The notes under the pieces are model-generated. The model was not told the origin of the DNA. It was given only the letters and a program-made list of their open reading frames with translations, and ran no database searches. Both the position numbers and the translations under genes were made by a program. DNA of 64,000 nt from positions 1 through 64,000 of the forward strand of contig JAUXRX010000035.1 of NCBI GenBank assembly GCA_030681645.1, read 5' to 3'. Every line of letters starts with the position of its first letter. Within the stretch, counting starts at the first letter, position 1. Below are positions 18,961-26,929 of the stretch, one piece after another. Origin of the DNA: Archangium sp. (GTDB lineage Bacteria > Myxococcota > Myxococcia > Myxococcales > Myxococcaceae).

Positions 18961-19443
18961 ATGAAGAACGTGTTCATCGCAGCGGTGTTGTCCGTGTCGT
19001 TCGTCGCGTTTGCCGGTGAGCCAGAGCTCAAGCCCGCGCAGGAAGAGGCCAAGGGCAAGTCCGACGAGGCGCTGGCTGATCCGCTCAAGGCGCTCAACGA
19101 GAAGTGCGGCACGAAGGTCGCCTCGGTGAAGACCGACTACGAGAACTTCAAGGAGGCCGACTGGTCGGGCACGGCGTTCTACAGCTGGTGCCCCACCGCC
19201 ATCGAGGCCATCACCTCGATGTGCGCCGATCGTCCCGCGTACAAGAAGGCGCTGGGCAAGAAGCTCACCGGCATCTCGTGCCTGTTCGCCGGGGTGAAGC
19301 CCAAGGACAAGAAGGACGGCTCGAACGAGTACACCCTGCGCAACATGTCGTTCGAGAAGGGCGTGTTCGTGTTCCGCATCGAGAAGGACGAAGGCAACAT
19401 CGCGGACAACGCGAAGGCCACCCTCGAGAAGGCGCTGAACTGA
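18961..19443 (+). CDS. Secreted hypothetical protein
   Basis: 160 residues from ATG preceded by GAGGGGA. Signal peptide MKNVFIAAVLSVSFVAFAG with likely cleavage at AFA/GEP. The mature part is Lys-rich with three or four Cys (NEKCGTKV, YSWCPTAIEAITSMCADR, GISCLFAG) that probably form disulfides. No family recognised. Its stop overlaps the next gene's start by one base (TGATG), so the two are co-translated. Confidence 0.75.
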   Translation: MKNVFIAAVLSVSFVAFAGEPELKPAQEEAKGKSDEALADPLKALNEKCGTKVASVKTDYENFKEADWSGTAFYSWCPTAIEAITSMCADRPAYKKALGKKLTGISCLFAGVKPKDKKDGSNEYTLRNMSFEKGVFVFRIEKDEGNIADNAKATLEKALN

Positions 19444-20195
19444 TGATCCGGCGCGCCTGGCTTCCGCTGTGCCTCATGTCCATTCTGAGTCATGGCCGGG
19501 AGCCGGCGACGCTGGCTGAGCTCGAGGTGCTCGTCTCGAAGGGCGCCTTCCCCGAGGTGCTCGAGCGCGCGGAGGACGTGGCGCCGTCCGCGCGCAGCGA
19601 CGCGTGGAAGAGCCTGGTGACGAAGGCCGCCGCCGCGGTGGTGCAATCGGCGGCGGTGACGAGAGACGCGTTCGCGCCGGCGCTCGAGGCCGACGCGCTG
19701 GCGAAGCGGCACCCGTTCCTCTCCGAGCGCGAGGCGTTCATGAAGGCGCGCGACGGCGCGGTGGTGAGCGCGGCGCAGCGGTGCTTCAAGGAAGAGGACG
19801 GCGGGCCGTGCTGGAAGACCCTGGCTGCGTTCGAGCCGACGCTGTCCCCTCCGGGCTCGTGGGAGCTGGGCCGGGCGTTGCGGAAGAACGGCGCGCTGCC
19901 GGGCCGGGTCACCGCGCTCTACGCGAAAGCCGCCGCGAAGGACGCTGCTGCCTGCAAGGACGCCGACGTGCAGGACGTGCTGGTGGCGTCACTCGATGGC
20001 CCGGTGGACGGCGCGCCTGCCATCGCCGCGCGCACCGTCGCCTTCACCACCTGCTGGGCGGCGGTGCAGCCAAAGCTGAAGGCCGCGATGGTCAGCGCCT
20101 CGTCATACCGCCTGCAGAACGTCTGCAAGCCGATGCGGGAGAAGAAGGCCCTCTCGGCGCTGCAGGAAGACCTCTGCGCGGACGAGTCGCAGTAA
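19443..20195 (+). CDS. Secreted helical hypothetical protein
   Basis: 250 residues from the ATG in the TGATG overlap. Signal peptide MIRRAWLPLCLMSILSHG. The mature protein is largely alpha-helical and Ala-rich with paired Cys (QRCFKEEDGGPCWKTL, AACKDADVQ, TTCWAA, QNVCKPM). No domain recognised; the composition recalls TPR-like secreted proteins. Co-translated with the preceding secreted protein, suggesting a pair acting together in the envelope. Confidence 0.7.
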   Translation: MIRRAWLPLCLMSILSHGREPATLAELEVLVSKGAFPEVLERAEDVAPSARSDAWKSLVTKAAAAVVQSAAVTRDAFAPALEADALAKRHPFLSEREAFMKARDGAVVSAAQRCFKEEDGGPCWKTLAAFEPTLSPPGSWELGRALRKNGALPGRVTALYAKAAAKDAAACKDADVQDVLVASLDGPVDGAPAIAARTVAFTTCWAAVQPKLKAAMVSASSYRLQNVCKPMREKKALSALQEDLCADESQ

Positions 20196-20336
20196 CGCCC
20201 ACAGTGTGGGACACGCGCCCACTCGGAAATCTTCAAATAAACCGGGGGTGCACTTGAGGACATCGTGGGTGTCACAGGTATGGTTCGCCCGCTTTCCGCA
20301 CACCCTGCGCAAGGCACTCCTGGGAGGAGTCCACAC

Positions 20337-21251
20337 ATGAAGAAGATCCTGATCGCCGCCTTTGCCCTCAGCACCGTCGCCTGTAGCTCGATGGTCAGCC
20401 CCATCGAGATCGAGCAGCCGGGGTACCAGCTCACGCCGATCCAGCTCCAGCCCGACTTCCAGCGCTGCTCGACCATCGAGCCCGACGAGTCCGAGAAGGC
20501 GCGCATCGAGTCTGAGATCGCCATGCACCTCGAGGGCTCGCGCGCCGGTGTCACGCGCCAGGCCGTGTCGGGCGGGGTGATCAACGTCTACTTCCACGTG
20601 GTGAACAACGGCTCGGGCCTCGCCAACGGCGACATCAGCGACGCGATGATCAACGATCAGATCACCGTGCTGAACAACGCGTTCGGCTCGAGCGGCTGGA
20701 CGTTCAACCTCGTGTCCACCAACCGCACCACCAACGCCACCTGGTACGCCAACTGTTACGGCAGCGCCGAGGCGTCGATGAAGAACGCCCTGCACCAGGG
20801 CACGGCCGACGACCTCAACATCTACACCTGCAACCCGTCGGGCGGCATCCTCGGGTACGCGACGTTCCCCTCGAGCTACGCCAGCAAGCCCAGCCTCGAC
20901 GGCGTGGTGCTGCTGTACTCGTCGCTGCCCGGCGGCAACGCGGTGCCCTACAACCTGGGCGACACGGGCACGCACGAGGTCGGCCACTGGATGGGCCTGT
21001 ACCACACGTTCCAGGGCGGCTGCGCCCGCCAGGCCAGCGGCGGCGACGCCGTCTCGGACACCCCGGCGGAGAAGTCGGCGGCGTTCGGTTGCCCGGTGAA
21101 CCGCGACACGTGCACGGGCACGAAGTTCCCCGGCAAGGACCCCATCACCAACTTCATGGATTACACCGACGACTCCTGCATGGACCGCTTCTCGGCCGGC
21201 CAGGACACGCGCATGGACGCGCAGTTCACCACCTACCGCTTCGGGAAGTGA
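20337..21251 (+). CDS. Secreted M43-like zinc metalloprotease (pappalysin-like)
   Basis: 304 residues; ATG preceded by GGGAGGAG. The signal resembles a lipoprotein signal (AAFALSTVACSS, Cys16). The metzincin signature HEVGHWMGLYH places zinc ligands at His213, His217 and His223 with general base Glu214; NFMDYTDDSCMDRF downstream supplies the Met-turn. GGVINVYFHVVNNG and DTPAE fit the M43 cytophagalysin/pappalysin group. No C-terminal domain follows, so it is a minimal protease, probably on the surface or released. An intrinsic terminator follows the gene. Confidence 0.9.
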   Translation: MKKILIAAFALSTVACSSMVSPIEIEQPGYQLTPIQLQPDFQRCSTIEPDESEKARIESEIAMHLEGSRAGVTRQAVSGGVINVYFHVVNNGSGLANGDISDAMINDQITVLNNAFGSSGWTFNLVSTNRTTNATWYANCYGSAEASMKNALHQGTADDLNIYTCNPSGGILGYATFPSSYASKPSLDGVVLLYSSLPGGNAVPYNLGDTGTHEVGHWMGLYHTFQGGCARQASGGDAVSDTPAEKSAAFGCPVNRDTCTGTKFPGKDPITNFMDYTDDSCMDRFSAGQDTRMDAQFTTYRFGK

Positions 21252-21271
21252 GCTGAGCTGATCAGTCTTCG

Positions 21272-21306
21272 GGGCCGCGGCGAGGTGTTGCCGCGGCCCT
21301 TTTTTC
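21272..21306 (+). terminator. Rho-independent terminator after the metalloprotease gene
   Basis: A 10-bp stem gggccgcggc / gccgcggccc with an 8-nt loop followed by about six T, 20 bp past the stop codon. Confidence 0.9.
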
Positions 21307-21386
21307 TTGCGGGGGTTCGAGCTTCGACGCTCAAAAGCCACGCCGGGGAAGCGAGTTTCCAAAAGGTCTTCTTCACGTCGTGCGGT

Positions 21387-21411
21387 GCGGGTTCGAGTCC
21401 CGCCGGGAGCC
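21387..21411 (+). pseudogene. tRNA 3'-end remnant (T-arm plus acceptor strand)
   Basis: gcggg-ttcgagt-cccgc is a perfect T-stem/loop, and cgggagc-c that follows has the layout of a 3' acceptor strand with discriminator base. No matching 5' acceptor (gctcccg), D-arm or anticodon arm is found upstream, so this is a fragment, not a gene. Such 3' ends are typical attachment-site scars of integrative elements. Confidence 0.5.
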
Positions 21412-21422
21412 TGGGCAGTACG

Positions 21423-22334
21423 TCACGCCGCGCGGCCGCGGCGCTTGAAGTCTGAGGGCACGGCCGCCCACTGACCGAGCCGGCCCAGGTTGCGCACCAG
21501 CACGATGCTCGCCCACATGCGGAACGGCCGCCACGCCTCGGCACAACGCGCGAAGTCGGTGTCGGGCCGCTCGTACGCGAGGCTGAACGCGCGCAGCACC
21601 CGCGGCTCCATCACCGGCAACGCGTCCTGCAGCGACGCCCCTCGCATCAACATGTGCGCCGCGGTCCACGGCCCCACGCCTCGGAGTTGCTGCAGCTGCG
21701 CGAGCGCGAACTCCATCGGCGTCGCCCGCAGCCGCTCGGCGTCCAGGGTGCCGTCGAGCGCCGCACGCGCCAGCCCGTGCAGCACCTCGAGCTTCGGCTC
21801 AGCGATGCCGGCGAACGACTTCACGCTCAGCAACTGCCGCGGTGACGGCAACAGGTGCAGCCCACCCACCGCCGTCCCGTGCGCTTCCGACAACTTCCTC
21901 CGCGTCGCCGCCGCCTGGCGCACCGAGCTGCGCTGGGAGAGCACGCCACCGACTCCCGCTTCGTACGGCGACGGAAACCCCGCGGTGAAGAACCCGGGGA
22001 AGTGACGCTTCACCGCGCCGAACACCGGGTCGACCTCGCCCACCGCCGCCCACGCGTGCCCATCCACGTCCAGGCCGAGCATGCGGGTGAGCTGCTTCGC
22101 GAGCCGCGCCCCGTCCCGGGTGCCTTCGACCTCGACCTGCAGCACAGCGCCGCGCTGGCTCAGCGTCGCCACCACCGCCTCGAACGTCTCGTCGAGCCGC
22201 ATCGCCAGCTGGAGCCGCTGCTCGAGCTGACGCGCCGCGCCGCCCATCGGGGTGAAGCCCGCGTAGAAGTCGGCGGCTGCGGCGAGTGAGAAGCCGTACG
22301 GTGCCTGGAGCTCGAGGTGGGTGGTCATGCGCAC
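21423..22334 (-). CDS. AlkA-like DNA-3-methyladenine glycosylase, catalytic Asp apparently replaced
   Basis: 303 residues; ATG at 22334 or, two codons in, 22328. The N-terminal third resembles the AlkA N-domain; the helix-hairpin-helix is QLRGVGPWTAAHMLMRG. In AlkA relatives the catalytic Asp lies about 17 residues later (DVFLPDDYLIK or DAFPxxDLG); here the segment is DALPVMEPRVLRAF, so Glu occupies the Asp position. The enzyme may still act with Glu, or may bind damaged DNA without excising. It would remove alkylated bases in the cytoplasm. The alignment is by eye. Confidence 0.8.
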   Translation of the reverse strand: MRMTTHLELQAPYGFSLAAAADFYAGFTPMGGAARQLEQRLQLAMRLDETFEAVVATLSQRGAVLQVEVEGTRDGARLAKQLTRMLGLDVDGHAWAAVGEVDPVFGAVKRHFPGFFTAGFPSPYEAGVGGVLSQRSSVRQAAATRRKLSEAHGTAVGGLHLLPSPRQLLSVKSFAGIAEPKLEVLHGLARAALDGTLDAERLRATPMEFALAQLQQLRGVGPWTAAHMLMRGASLQDALPVMEPRVLRAFSLAYERPDTDFARCAEAWRPFRMWASIVLVRNLGRLGQWAAVPSDFKRRGRAA

Positions 22335-22373
22335 ATCAAGCCCGGCTGCGATGACACACGGGTGTCAGGGTTC

Positions 22374-23558
22374 TCAGAGGGCCGTGCCCTCTCCCCCGCG
22401 GGGAGAGGGAGATGCTCGCCACCGTTCCGCGCGGCTCTTGATGTTCTGCAGCTGCGCCCGCTGCATCGCCCGGTGCGCGAGCGCTTCCCACCCGTGCCGC
22501 ACCGCGAAGTCGAGGCTCGGCTCGTAGTTCGCCCGCACCCGCGCGCCCAGCCAGCACGCGTCTTCACCGATCGCCTCGAGCACGAAGGCCCAGCTCATCT
22601 TGAAGTCGGGCTCCACCTCGGTCGTCGGGGGCCCTTCCTTGCGCAGCGACGGAGAGCCGATCACCAACGCGCGCCCCGGGTCCACCATCAACACTCCGAA
22701 GTGTGAGCGGCCGTCAGGCGTCGCGGCGATGAGGTCGCCGGGCTTCACGTCCTGCCACTCGGGGTGAATGGTGTTCGCGCTGGGCTCGCCGCCGTTGTCG
22801 AGGCGATCCAGCGCGTACCACCCCGCGCGCCGGCAGCCGAGCTGCGCCAGCCACGGCCACACCTGCATCGGCGGCGCTTCCACCACCACGCCCATCGTGC
22901 GCGTGTACTTCGCCGGCACGATCAGATCTCCCGGCAGCGAGATGTTCGCGGGGTCGATGGCGTCGAGCTGCTTTTCCACCAGCCCCAGCACCGCCGTGCG
23001 GATGGCGTGGCTGAACGGGCCGATCAACGTCCAGTAGCGATCGAACGCAGCCTGGCTCGCCTCGTCCGTGGTCACCACGCGCAGCTCGAAGGTCACCCAC
23101 GAGCCGCCCGAGCGCCGCTTGTCCACCGAGAGGCCCCAGACGATCTTCCCGAAGCCGGGCTCCTCGAAGGCCGCGAACTCGTGCGGCGCGACGTGGTGGA
23201 ACTCGAGGCGCGGCTGCCAGAAGCGGCCCACCGCGCCCACCACGAAGCCCTTCTGGGGCGTGTCCTGCAGCAGCTGGAAGTCACTGCCCGGCACGGCGAA
23301 GTCGTCGATGGTCGCGTGCGGCGTGAGCGCGGCCTTGAGGTCGCCCACGTGGCCCGTCACCAGGTCGGGCAGGTGACGCAGCGCGAACAACGCGCGCACG
23401 AAGGTGCTCCGGTAGCCGTCGAGGTGGCGCACCGCGTCCCAGGTCTTCGCGACGTCGGCGACGACCGCCACGCGATCGCGCTCCAGCACGTGCGGTCGCG
23501 GAATGAACGACTCGAGCATCGAGGGCATCGAAGAGACCTCCGGATCGAGGGCGTGCAT
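22374..23558 (-). CDS. Tandem SRPBCC (START-like) protein
   Basis: 394 residues from ATG at 23558 (ATG 23528 also possible). Two helix-grip-like halves are visible: residues about 25-200 (ERDRVAVVADVAKTWDAVRH, then FELRVVTTDEA) and about 215-370 (TRTMGVVVEAPPMQVWPWLA, GWYALDRLDNGGEPSANTIH). The second half matches SRPBCC proteins annotated as polyketide cyclase-like; ligand unknown, probably a hydrophobic metabolite. The C-terminal tail (SPSPRGGEG) is encoded by a REP-B repeat, which also supplies the stop region, so the native C-terminus was probably altered by the repeat. Confidence 0.8.
   Translation of the reverse strand: MHALDPEVSSMPSMLESFIPRPHVLERDRVAVVADVAKTWDAVRHLDGYRSTFVRALFALRHLPDLVTGHVGDLKAALTPHATIDDFAVPGSDFQLLQDTPQKGFVVGAVGRFWQPRLEFHHVAPHEFAAFEEPGFGKIVWGLSVDKRRSGGSWVTFELRVVTTDEASQAAFDRYWTLIGPFSHAIRTAVLGLVEKQLDAIDPANISLPGDLIVPAKYTRTMGVVVEAPPMQVWPWLAQLGCRRAGWYALDRLDNGGEPSANTIHPEWQDVKPGDLIAATPDGRSHFGVLMVDPGRALVIGSPSLRKEGPPTTEVEPDFKMSWAFVLEAIGEDACWLGARVRANYEPSLDFAVRHGWEALAHRAMQRAQLQNIKSRAERWRASPSPRGGEGTAL
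22387..22409 (+). repeat. REP-B copy in the 3' end of the SRPBCC gene
   Basis: ccctctcccc-cgc-ggggagaggg, a 10-bp perfect stem with a 3-nt loop, inside the last codons of the leftward gene. Confidence 0.8.
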
Positions 23559-23582
23559 GGCCCGTTCCGGGGAAGCGGTTCG

Positions 23583-23615
23583 CCCTCTCCCAGACCCTCT
23601 CCCCCTCGGGGGAGG
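23583..23615 (+). repeat. REP-B copy between SRPBCC and secreted-protein genes
   Basis: ccctctcccagaccctctcc followed by ccctcgggggagg; a doubled 5' arm and an imperfect 3' arm. It occupies much of the 90-bp gap between the two leftward genes. Confidence 0.7.
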
Positions 23616-23648
23616 TGCAGCTCATGCGCAGCGTGCAGGTCCTGCGCG

Positions 23649-24410
23649 CTACTCGCCCCTGCAGCCGCGATAACCGGGGTCCACCAGCGTCTTGCCCAGC
23701 GTCTCGATGCCTCCGTCGGGCGCGCTCACGGTGATGCTGATCGTCGCTTCGCCGGGGTTGGGACACCCGCGAGGCTTCAGGCAATCCGTGCTCTTGAGCA
23801 CCAGCGTGGCGCCCTTTGCGGTGAGCTCGTTACGGCCGCCGTAGAGGCAGGGAGAGTCTGCGCCCTGGCGCAGCGCCAGCTCGGAGATGACCGCCCCATT
23901 CTTCTCGCGGAGCGTGGCGAAGAACTTCCACTCGTCTTCGCGATCGTCGGGGTCGAACAGCACGCCTCGCAGCGTGCGCTTCTGCGCGACCTTCACCTCT
24001 TCGGTCGCGGCTGACCAACCCGTGGCGAACGCGGGGCACGCAGCCGCCTCGTCGGCCGTCACGGTCTTCGCGTACGCGCCGGCGTCGAGCGCCTTGAGGC
24101 CGGTCAGCATGTCGTCCGTCTTGCAGAAGCCGGCGAGGACGATCCAGAAGCCGGGCTTGAGACCCACGAGCGTGTCGCTCTGCACCAGGCGGGGAAAGCC
24201 CGGCGGCAGCACGAGCAGGGTGGAGAAGGTCGCTGCGCGCTTCTGCGCTGCTTCGAGCAGCGGCTTCGCGGCGGCTTCGGTGGTCGCCCCCGTGAGGATG
24301 AGCGCCTGGAGCTCGGCCGCTTCGGCCGGCGCTGCGAGCAGGATCGTCAGCACCGCGAGGCGGGTGGCCCCCCTCGACTCCGCTCGGGGTGAACGGGGTG
24401 GCCGGCTCAT
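23649..24410 (-). CDS. Secreted hypothetical protein with repeat-encoded signal n-region
   Basis: 253 residues. The ATG at 24410 lies in the 4-bp overlap with the upstream DUF1697 gene. The signal peptide is an Arg-rich n-region (RPPRSPRAESRGATR) followed by LAVLTILLAAPAEA; the n-region is encoded by a REP-A repeat copy. The mature protein has several Cys (FCKTDD, AACPAF, SPCLYGG, TDCLKPRGCPNPGE, GYRGC) and no recognised domain. LLVLPPGFPRLVQSDTLVGL resembles SPOR-like or periplasmic ligand-domain patterns only weakly. Confidence 0.75.
   Translation of the reverse strand: MSRPPRSPRAESRGATRLAVLTILLAAPAEAAELQALILTGATTEAAAKPLLEAAQKRAATFSTLLVLPPGFPRLVQSDTLVGLKPGFWIVLAGFCKTDDMLTGLKALDAGAYAKTVTADEAAACPAFATGWSAATEEVKVAQKRTLRGVLFDPDDREDEWKFFATLREKNGAVISELALRQGADSPCLYGGRNELTAKGATLVLKSTDCLKPRGCPNPGEATISITVSAPDGGIETLGKTLVDPGYRGCRGE
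24371..24397 (-). repeat. REP-A copy at the start of a secreted-protein gene
   Basis: ccctcgactccgctcggg then gtgaacggg on the plus strand; read on the minus strand it encodes PRSPRAESRG, six codons after the ATG. Confidence 0.85.
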
Positions 24411-24946
24411 CGGGCCTCCAGTCGCTTCGCCAGCTCGAGCACGGTGTTCCAGTTGCGCACGGTGCTGAGCGTGGCGAGTTCCTTGTCGAACCAGAGGTTG
24501 GTCAGCTTCGAGCGGCCCAGGCCGTTGGGGAAGTGGAAGTAGACCTCGCGGCCCTTCACCTCGAACTCGTCGGGGGGCGAGCGCTTCGGATCGAGCAGCT
24601 TCACCCGCGCGGGCTCTGGCTTGTCGGCGAGGAAGCCGACGTGCAACGTGGACGGCTCGTCACCGCGGCGCAGGAACGGGTTGTTCTTCAGCACGAGGAG
24701 GAACTCCTTTTCGTCGCGGAGGATGACCGGCGACTTGACCTCGAAGTCTTCCTGCAGCTTCTCGGCGACGAGCGCGGGCACGCGGCGGATCAGCGTTGCG
24801 CTGGCGTCGAACAACACGTTGCCCGATTGGATGAAGGTCTCGAGCTGCTTGCAGCCCACCGCCTCGAAGACGGTGATCAGATCCTTCATGGTGATGCGGT
24901 TGTGGGCCCCGACGTTGAGCCCCCTGAGCAACGCGACGTATCGCAT
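24407..24946 (-). CDS. DUF1697 family protein
   Basis: 179 residues. The opening MRYVALLRGLNVGAHNRITM and the following FIQSGNVLF are hallmark segments of DUF1697 (YetI-like). It is a soluble cytoplasmic protein of the usual family length; function unknown. It is first of a leftward pair with the secreted protein, overlapping it by 4 bp. Confidence 0.92.
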   Translation of the reverse strand: MRYVALLRGLNVGAHNRITMKDLITVFEAVGCKQLETFIQSGNVLFDASATLIRRVPALVAEKLQEDFEVKSPVILRDEKEFLLVLKNNPFLRRGDEPSTLHVGFLADKPEPARVKLLDPKRSPPDEFEVKGREVYFHFPNGLGRSKLTNLWFDKELATLSTVRNWNTVLELAKRLEAR

Positions 24947-25028
24947 GGCGCGGAGCTACCTCGCTGCGGGCAAGGGGTCTAGTCTCTGCCGTGACCATGC
25001 GACCGCGCCGTGGTGTGCACTTCCCGAG

Positions 25029-26921
25029 ATGATCCGCATCTACTTCGCTGCGTCGCTGCGCGGCTCGGCTGACTTCGCGGCCATGCGCGCGCGCATCAGC
25101 TTCCTCGAGTCGCTCGGCGTGGTGCTCACCCGGCACCTCGCCTCGCCCCGCACGGCCGAGCTGGGCGGGCGCACCGACGCGGCCATCTTCCTCGAGGATC
25201 AACGGCTGCTCGAGGAGGCCGACGTGTTCATCGGTGACTTCTCCACGCCGTCGACCGGCGCGGGCTTCATGGCGGCGCGCGCGGTGGCGGCGAAGAAGCC
25301 GGTGCTCGCGCTGTTCCGCGAAGGACAGCATCCGTCCGCGATGATCAGCGGCTGCCCGGAGATCGACACGCGCTTCTTCACCGACGAGCGGGACTTTCAG
25401 CGCGCGGTGCGCGCGTTCTTCCTCGCGCGGGAGGCCGACTTTCGCGGCGTGCGCTTTCGCGCGCCGAAGGTGTTCCTCGCGGGGCCTCCGGGCTCGGGCA
25501 AGGGCACGCTCGGCGCTGCGCTGAGCAGGGCGATGGGCGCGCCGCACATCAGCACCGGGGAGCTGCTGCGTGAGCTGGTGCAGCCCGAGCCCAGACCCGT
25601 TCACCCCGAGCGGAGTCGAGGGATGGAGTTCCGATCGATTGGCGCGCGGCCCTCGACTCCGCTCGGGCTGAACGGAGGCTCGCTCCCTATTTCCGCCAGC
25701 TCGCTCGCTTCCATCGCCGAGTACATGAAGACCGGACAGCTCGTGCCCGCCGAGCTGATGCGTGACCTCGTACTCACGCGCCTCCGCCAGCCCGACTGCC
25801 GCCTCTTCGGCTTCATCCTCGACGGCTATCCTCCCTCGCGCGAAGACCTCGCCAACCTCACCTCGGCCGGCATCACGCCTGACCTCGTCTGCTACCTCGA
25901 CTGCGGTGACGCCACGGCCGCGCGCCGCCAGGTCACCCGCGCCGCGCGCTCGACCGACACACCGGAGAAGGCGCAGGAGCGGCTCGCCGTGTTTCACCGG
26001 GCGGAGGTCTCGTTCGAGGCGCTCGCCACCGCCTGGTACCCCGACAGCGTGGTGATGCGCGTCGATGCAGAGCAGCCCGCCGCCGCCGTCGAGGCGACCG
26101 TGCTCGAGACCGTCGGCCACCTCTTCGGAGATCCACGCCGCGAGCATTCGTTCTTCCCCGTCTCGCCGTTCCGCCCCGAGTCCGTGCGCTCGACGCGCGT
26201 GCACTTTCACGTCGACGCGCCTGATGCGGCTCGTGTGGCCGCCATCGCGCGGCGCCTTCACGCGCGGCACAAGGCGGCGCAGGGCCAGGTGAAGCACTAC
26301 CCCATCGCGTCGCTGCACCTCGGGCCGCAGGTGGCCACGTTGCCCATCTACGGGCAGCTGCCGAACTTCCACGCCTTCGAGGACGCGGAGAGCGAGGCGT
26401 TCCTCACCGGGCGGCTCGGTGACGGCGACGACGCGTTGATGAGGGTCGTGCTCGAGGAGACCCGCGCCGCCGGCGGCATGGCCGAGCTCGAGGAATATCT
26501 CGGCGAGTGGACGCTGCGGGCTGATGGCACCGTGGTGGAGGACTCACGCTACGACGCGCTGCCGTACTCGGGCGCGGCGTTCGCCGAGTTCGAGTCACGC
26601 AGGTGCTCGGACATTCCTTCGCTCGAGCTGCATCTCGGGTTCGATGCGCCGAAGGTGGACGGGCAGGGGATGCCGATTCCGTTCTCGCAGTTGATGGACT
26701 CGTGCTCGCAGCGCGGAATGCAGAACGGCGGATGGTTCGTCTTCAAGAAGGACTCGCACTGGGCGTATCGGTCGAACGAGTTCTCCTCGGAGCCCGTGGC
26801 CAGCGTGCAGCCCCGGCTGGTTGGCCAGGCGCGGGCGTTGAGGGAGATCCTCGTGGCCGCGAAGGTGGAGTGCGACGTATCGTTCAGTCTCGAGCGCGTG
26901 CACGGCATCTGGACGTTCTGA
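25029..26921 (+). CDS. Nucleoside 2-deoxyribosyltransferase-like/adenylate kinase fusion with novel C-terminal domain
   Basis: 630 residues. Residues 1-145: MIRIYFAASLRG, EADVFIGDFSTPSTGAGFMA and KKPVLALF resemble the nucleoside 2-deoxyribosyltransferase superfamily. About 150-375: adenylate kinase-like domain with P-loop AGPPGSGKGT, HISTGELLRE, EYMKTGQLVP, FGFILDGYPPSREDL and a short lid (TRAARSTDTPEKAQERL). About 400-630: an unrecognised domain starting STRVHFHVDAPDAARVAAIA and ending in a Trp-rich region. An inverted REP-A pair inserts about 35 residues between GELLRELVQ and ASIAEYMKTG, in the NMP-binding region. The joined activities suggest nucleotide salvage or nucleotide signalling; the third domain might act on a modified nucleotide. 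Preceded by the divergent DUF1697 gene. Confidence 0.85.
   Translation: MIRIYFAASLRGSADFAAMRARISFLESLGVVLTRHLASPRTAELGGRTDAAIFLEDQRLLEEADVFIGDFSTPSTGAGFMAARAVAAKKPVLALFREGQHPSAMISGCPEIDTRFFTDERDFQRAVRAFFLAREADFRGVRFRAPKVFLAGPPGSGKGTLGAALSRAMGAPHISTGELLRELVQPEPRPVHPERSRGMEFRSIGARPSTPLGLNGGSLPISASSLASIAEYMKTGQLVPAELMRDLVLTRLRQPDCRLFGFILDGYPPSREDLANLTSAGITPDLVCYLDCGDATAARRQVTRAARSTDTPEKAQERLAVFHRAEVSFEALATAWYPDSVVMRVDAEQPAAAVEATVLETVGHLFGDPRREHSFFPVSPFRPESVRSTRVHFHVDAPDAARVAAIARRLHARHKAAQGQVKHYPIASLHLGPQVATLPIYGQLPNFHAFEDAESEAFLTGRLGDGDDALMRVVLEETRAAGGMAELEEYLGEWTLRADGTVVEDSRYDALPYSGAAFAEFESRRCSDIPSLELHLGFDAPKVDGQGMPIPFSQLMDSCSQRGMQNGGWFVFKKDSHWAYRSNEFSSEPVASVQPRLVGQARALREILVAAKVECDVSFSLERVHGIWTF
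25596..25675 (+). repeat. REP-A inverted pair inside the adenylate kinase domain
   Basis: An inverted copy (25596-25622) and a direct copy (25650-25675) match over about 25 of 27 positions and are separated by 27 bp. The whole element is in frame and open, encoding peptides HPERSRG and PSTPLGLNG. Confidence 0.9.
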
Positions 26922-26929
26922 GGGAGTTC

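Noticed and set aside
20199..20212. Short palindrome cccaca-g-tgtggg after the secreted protein pair as a terminator
   Set aside because: Stem of only six base pairs and no T-run; kept only as a possible regulator half-site pair.
21310..21411. Complete tRNA gene ending at the T-arm at 21387
   Set aside because: No 5' acceptor complement, D-arm or anticodon stem at the required distances.
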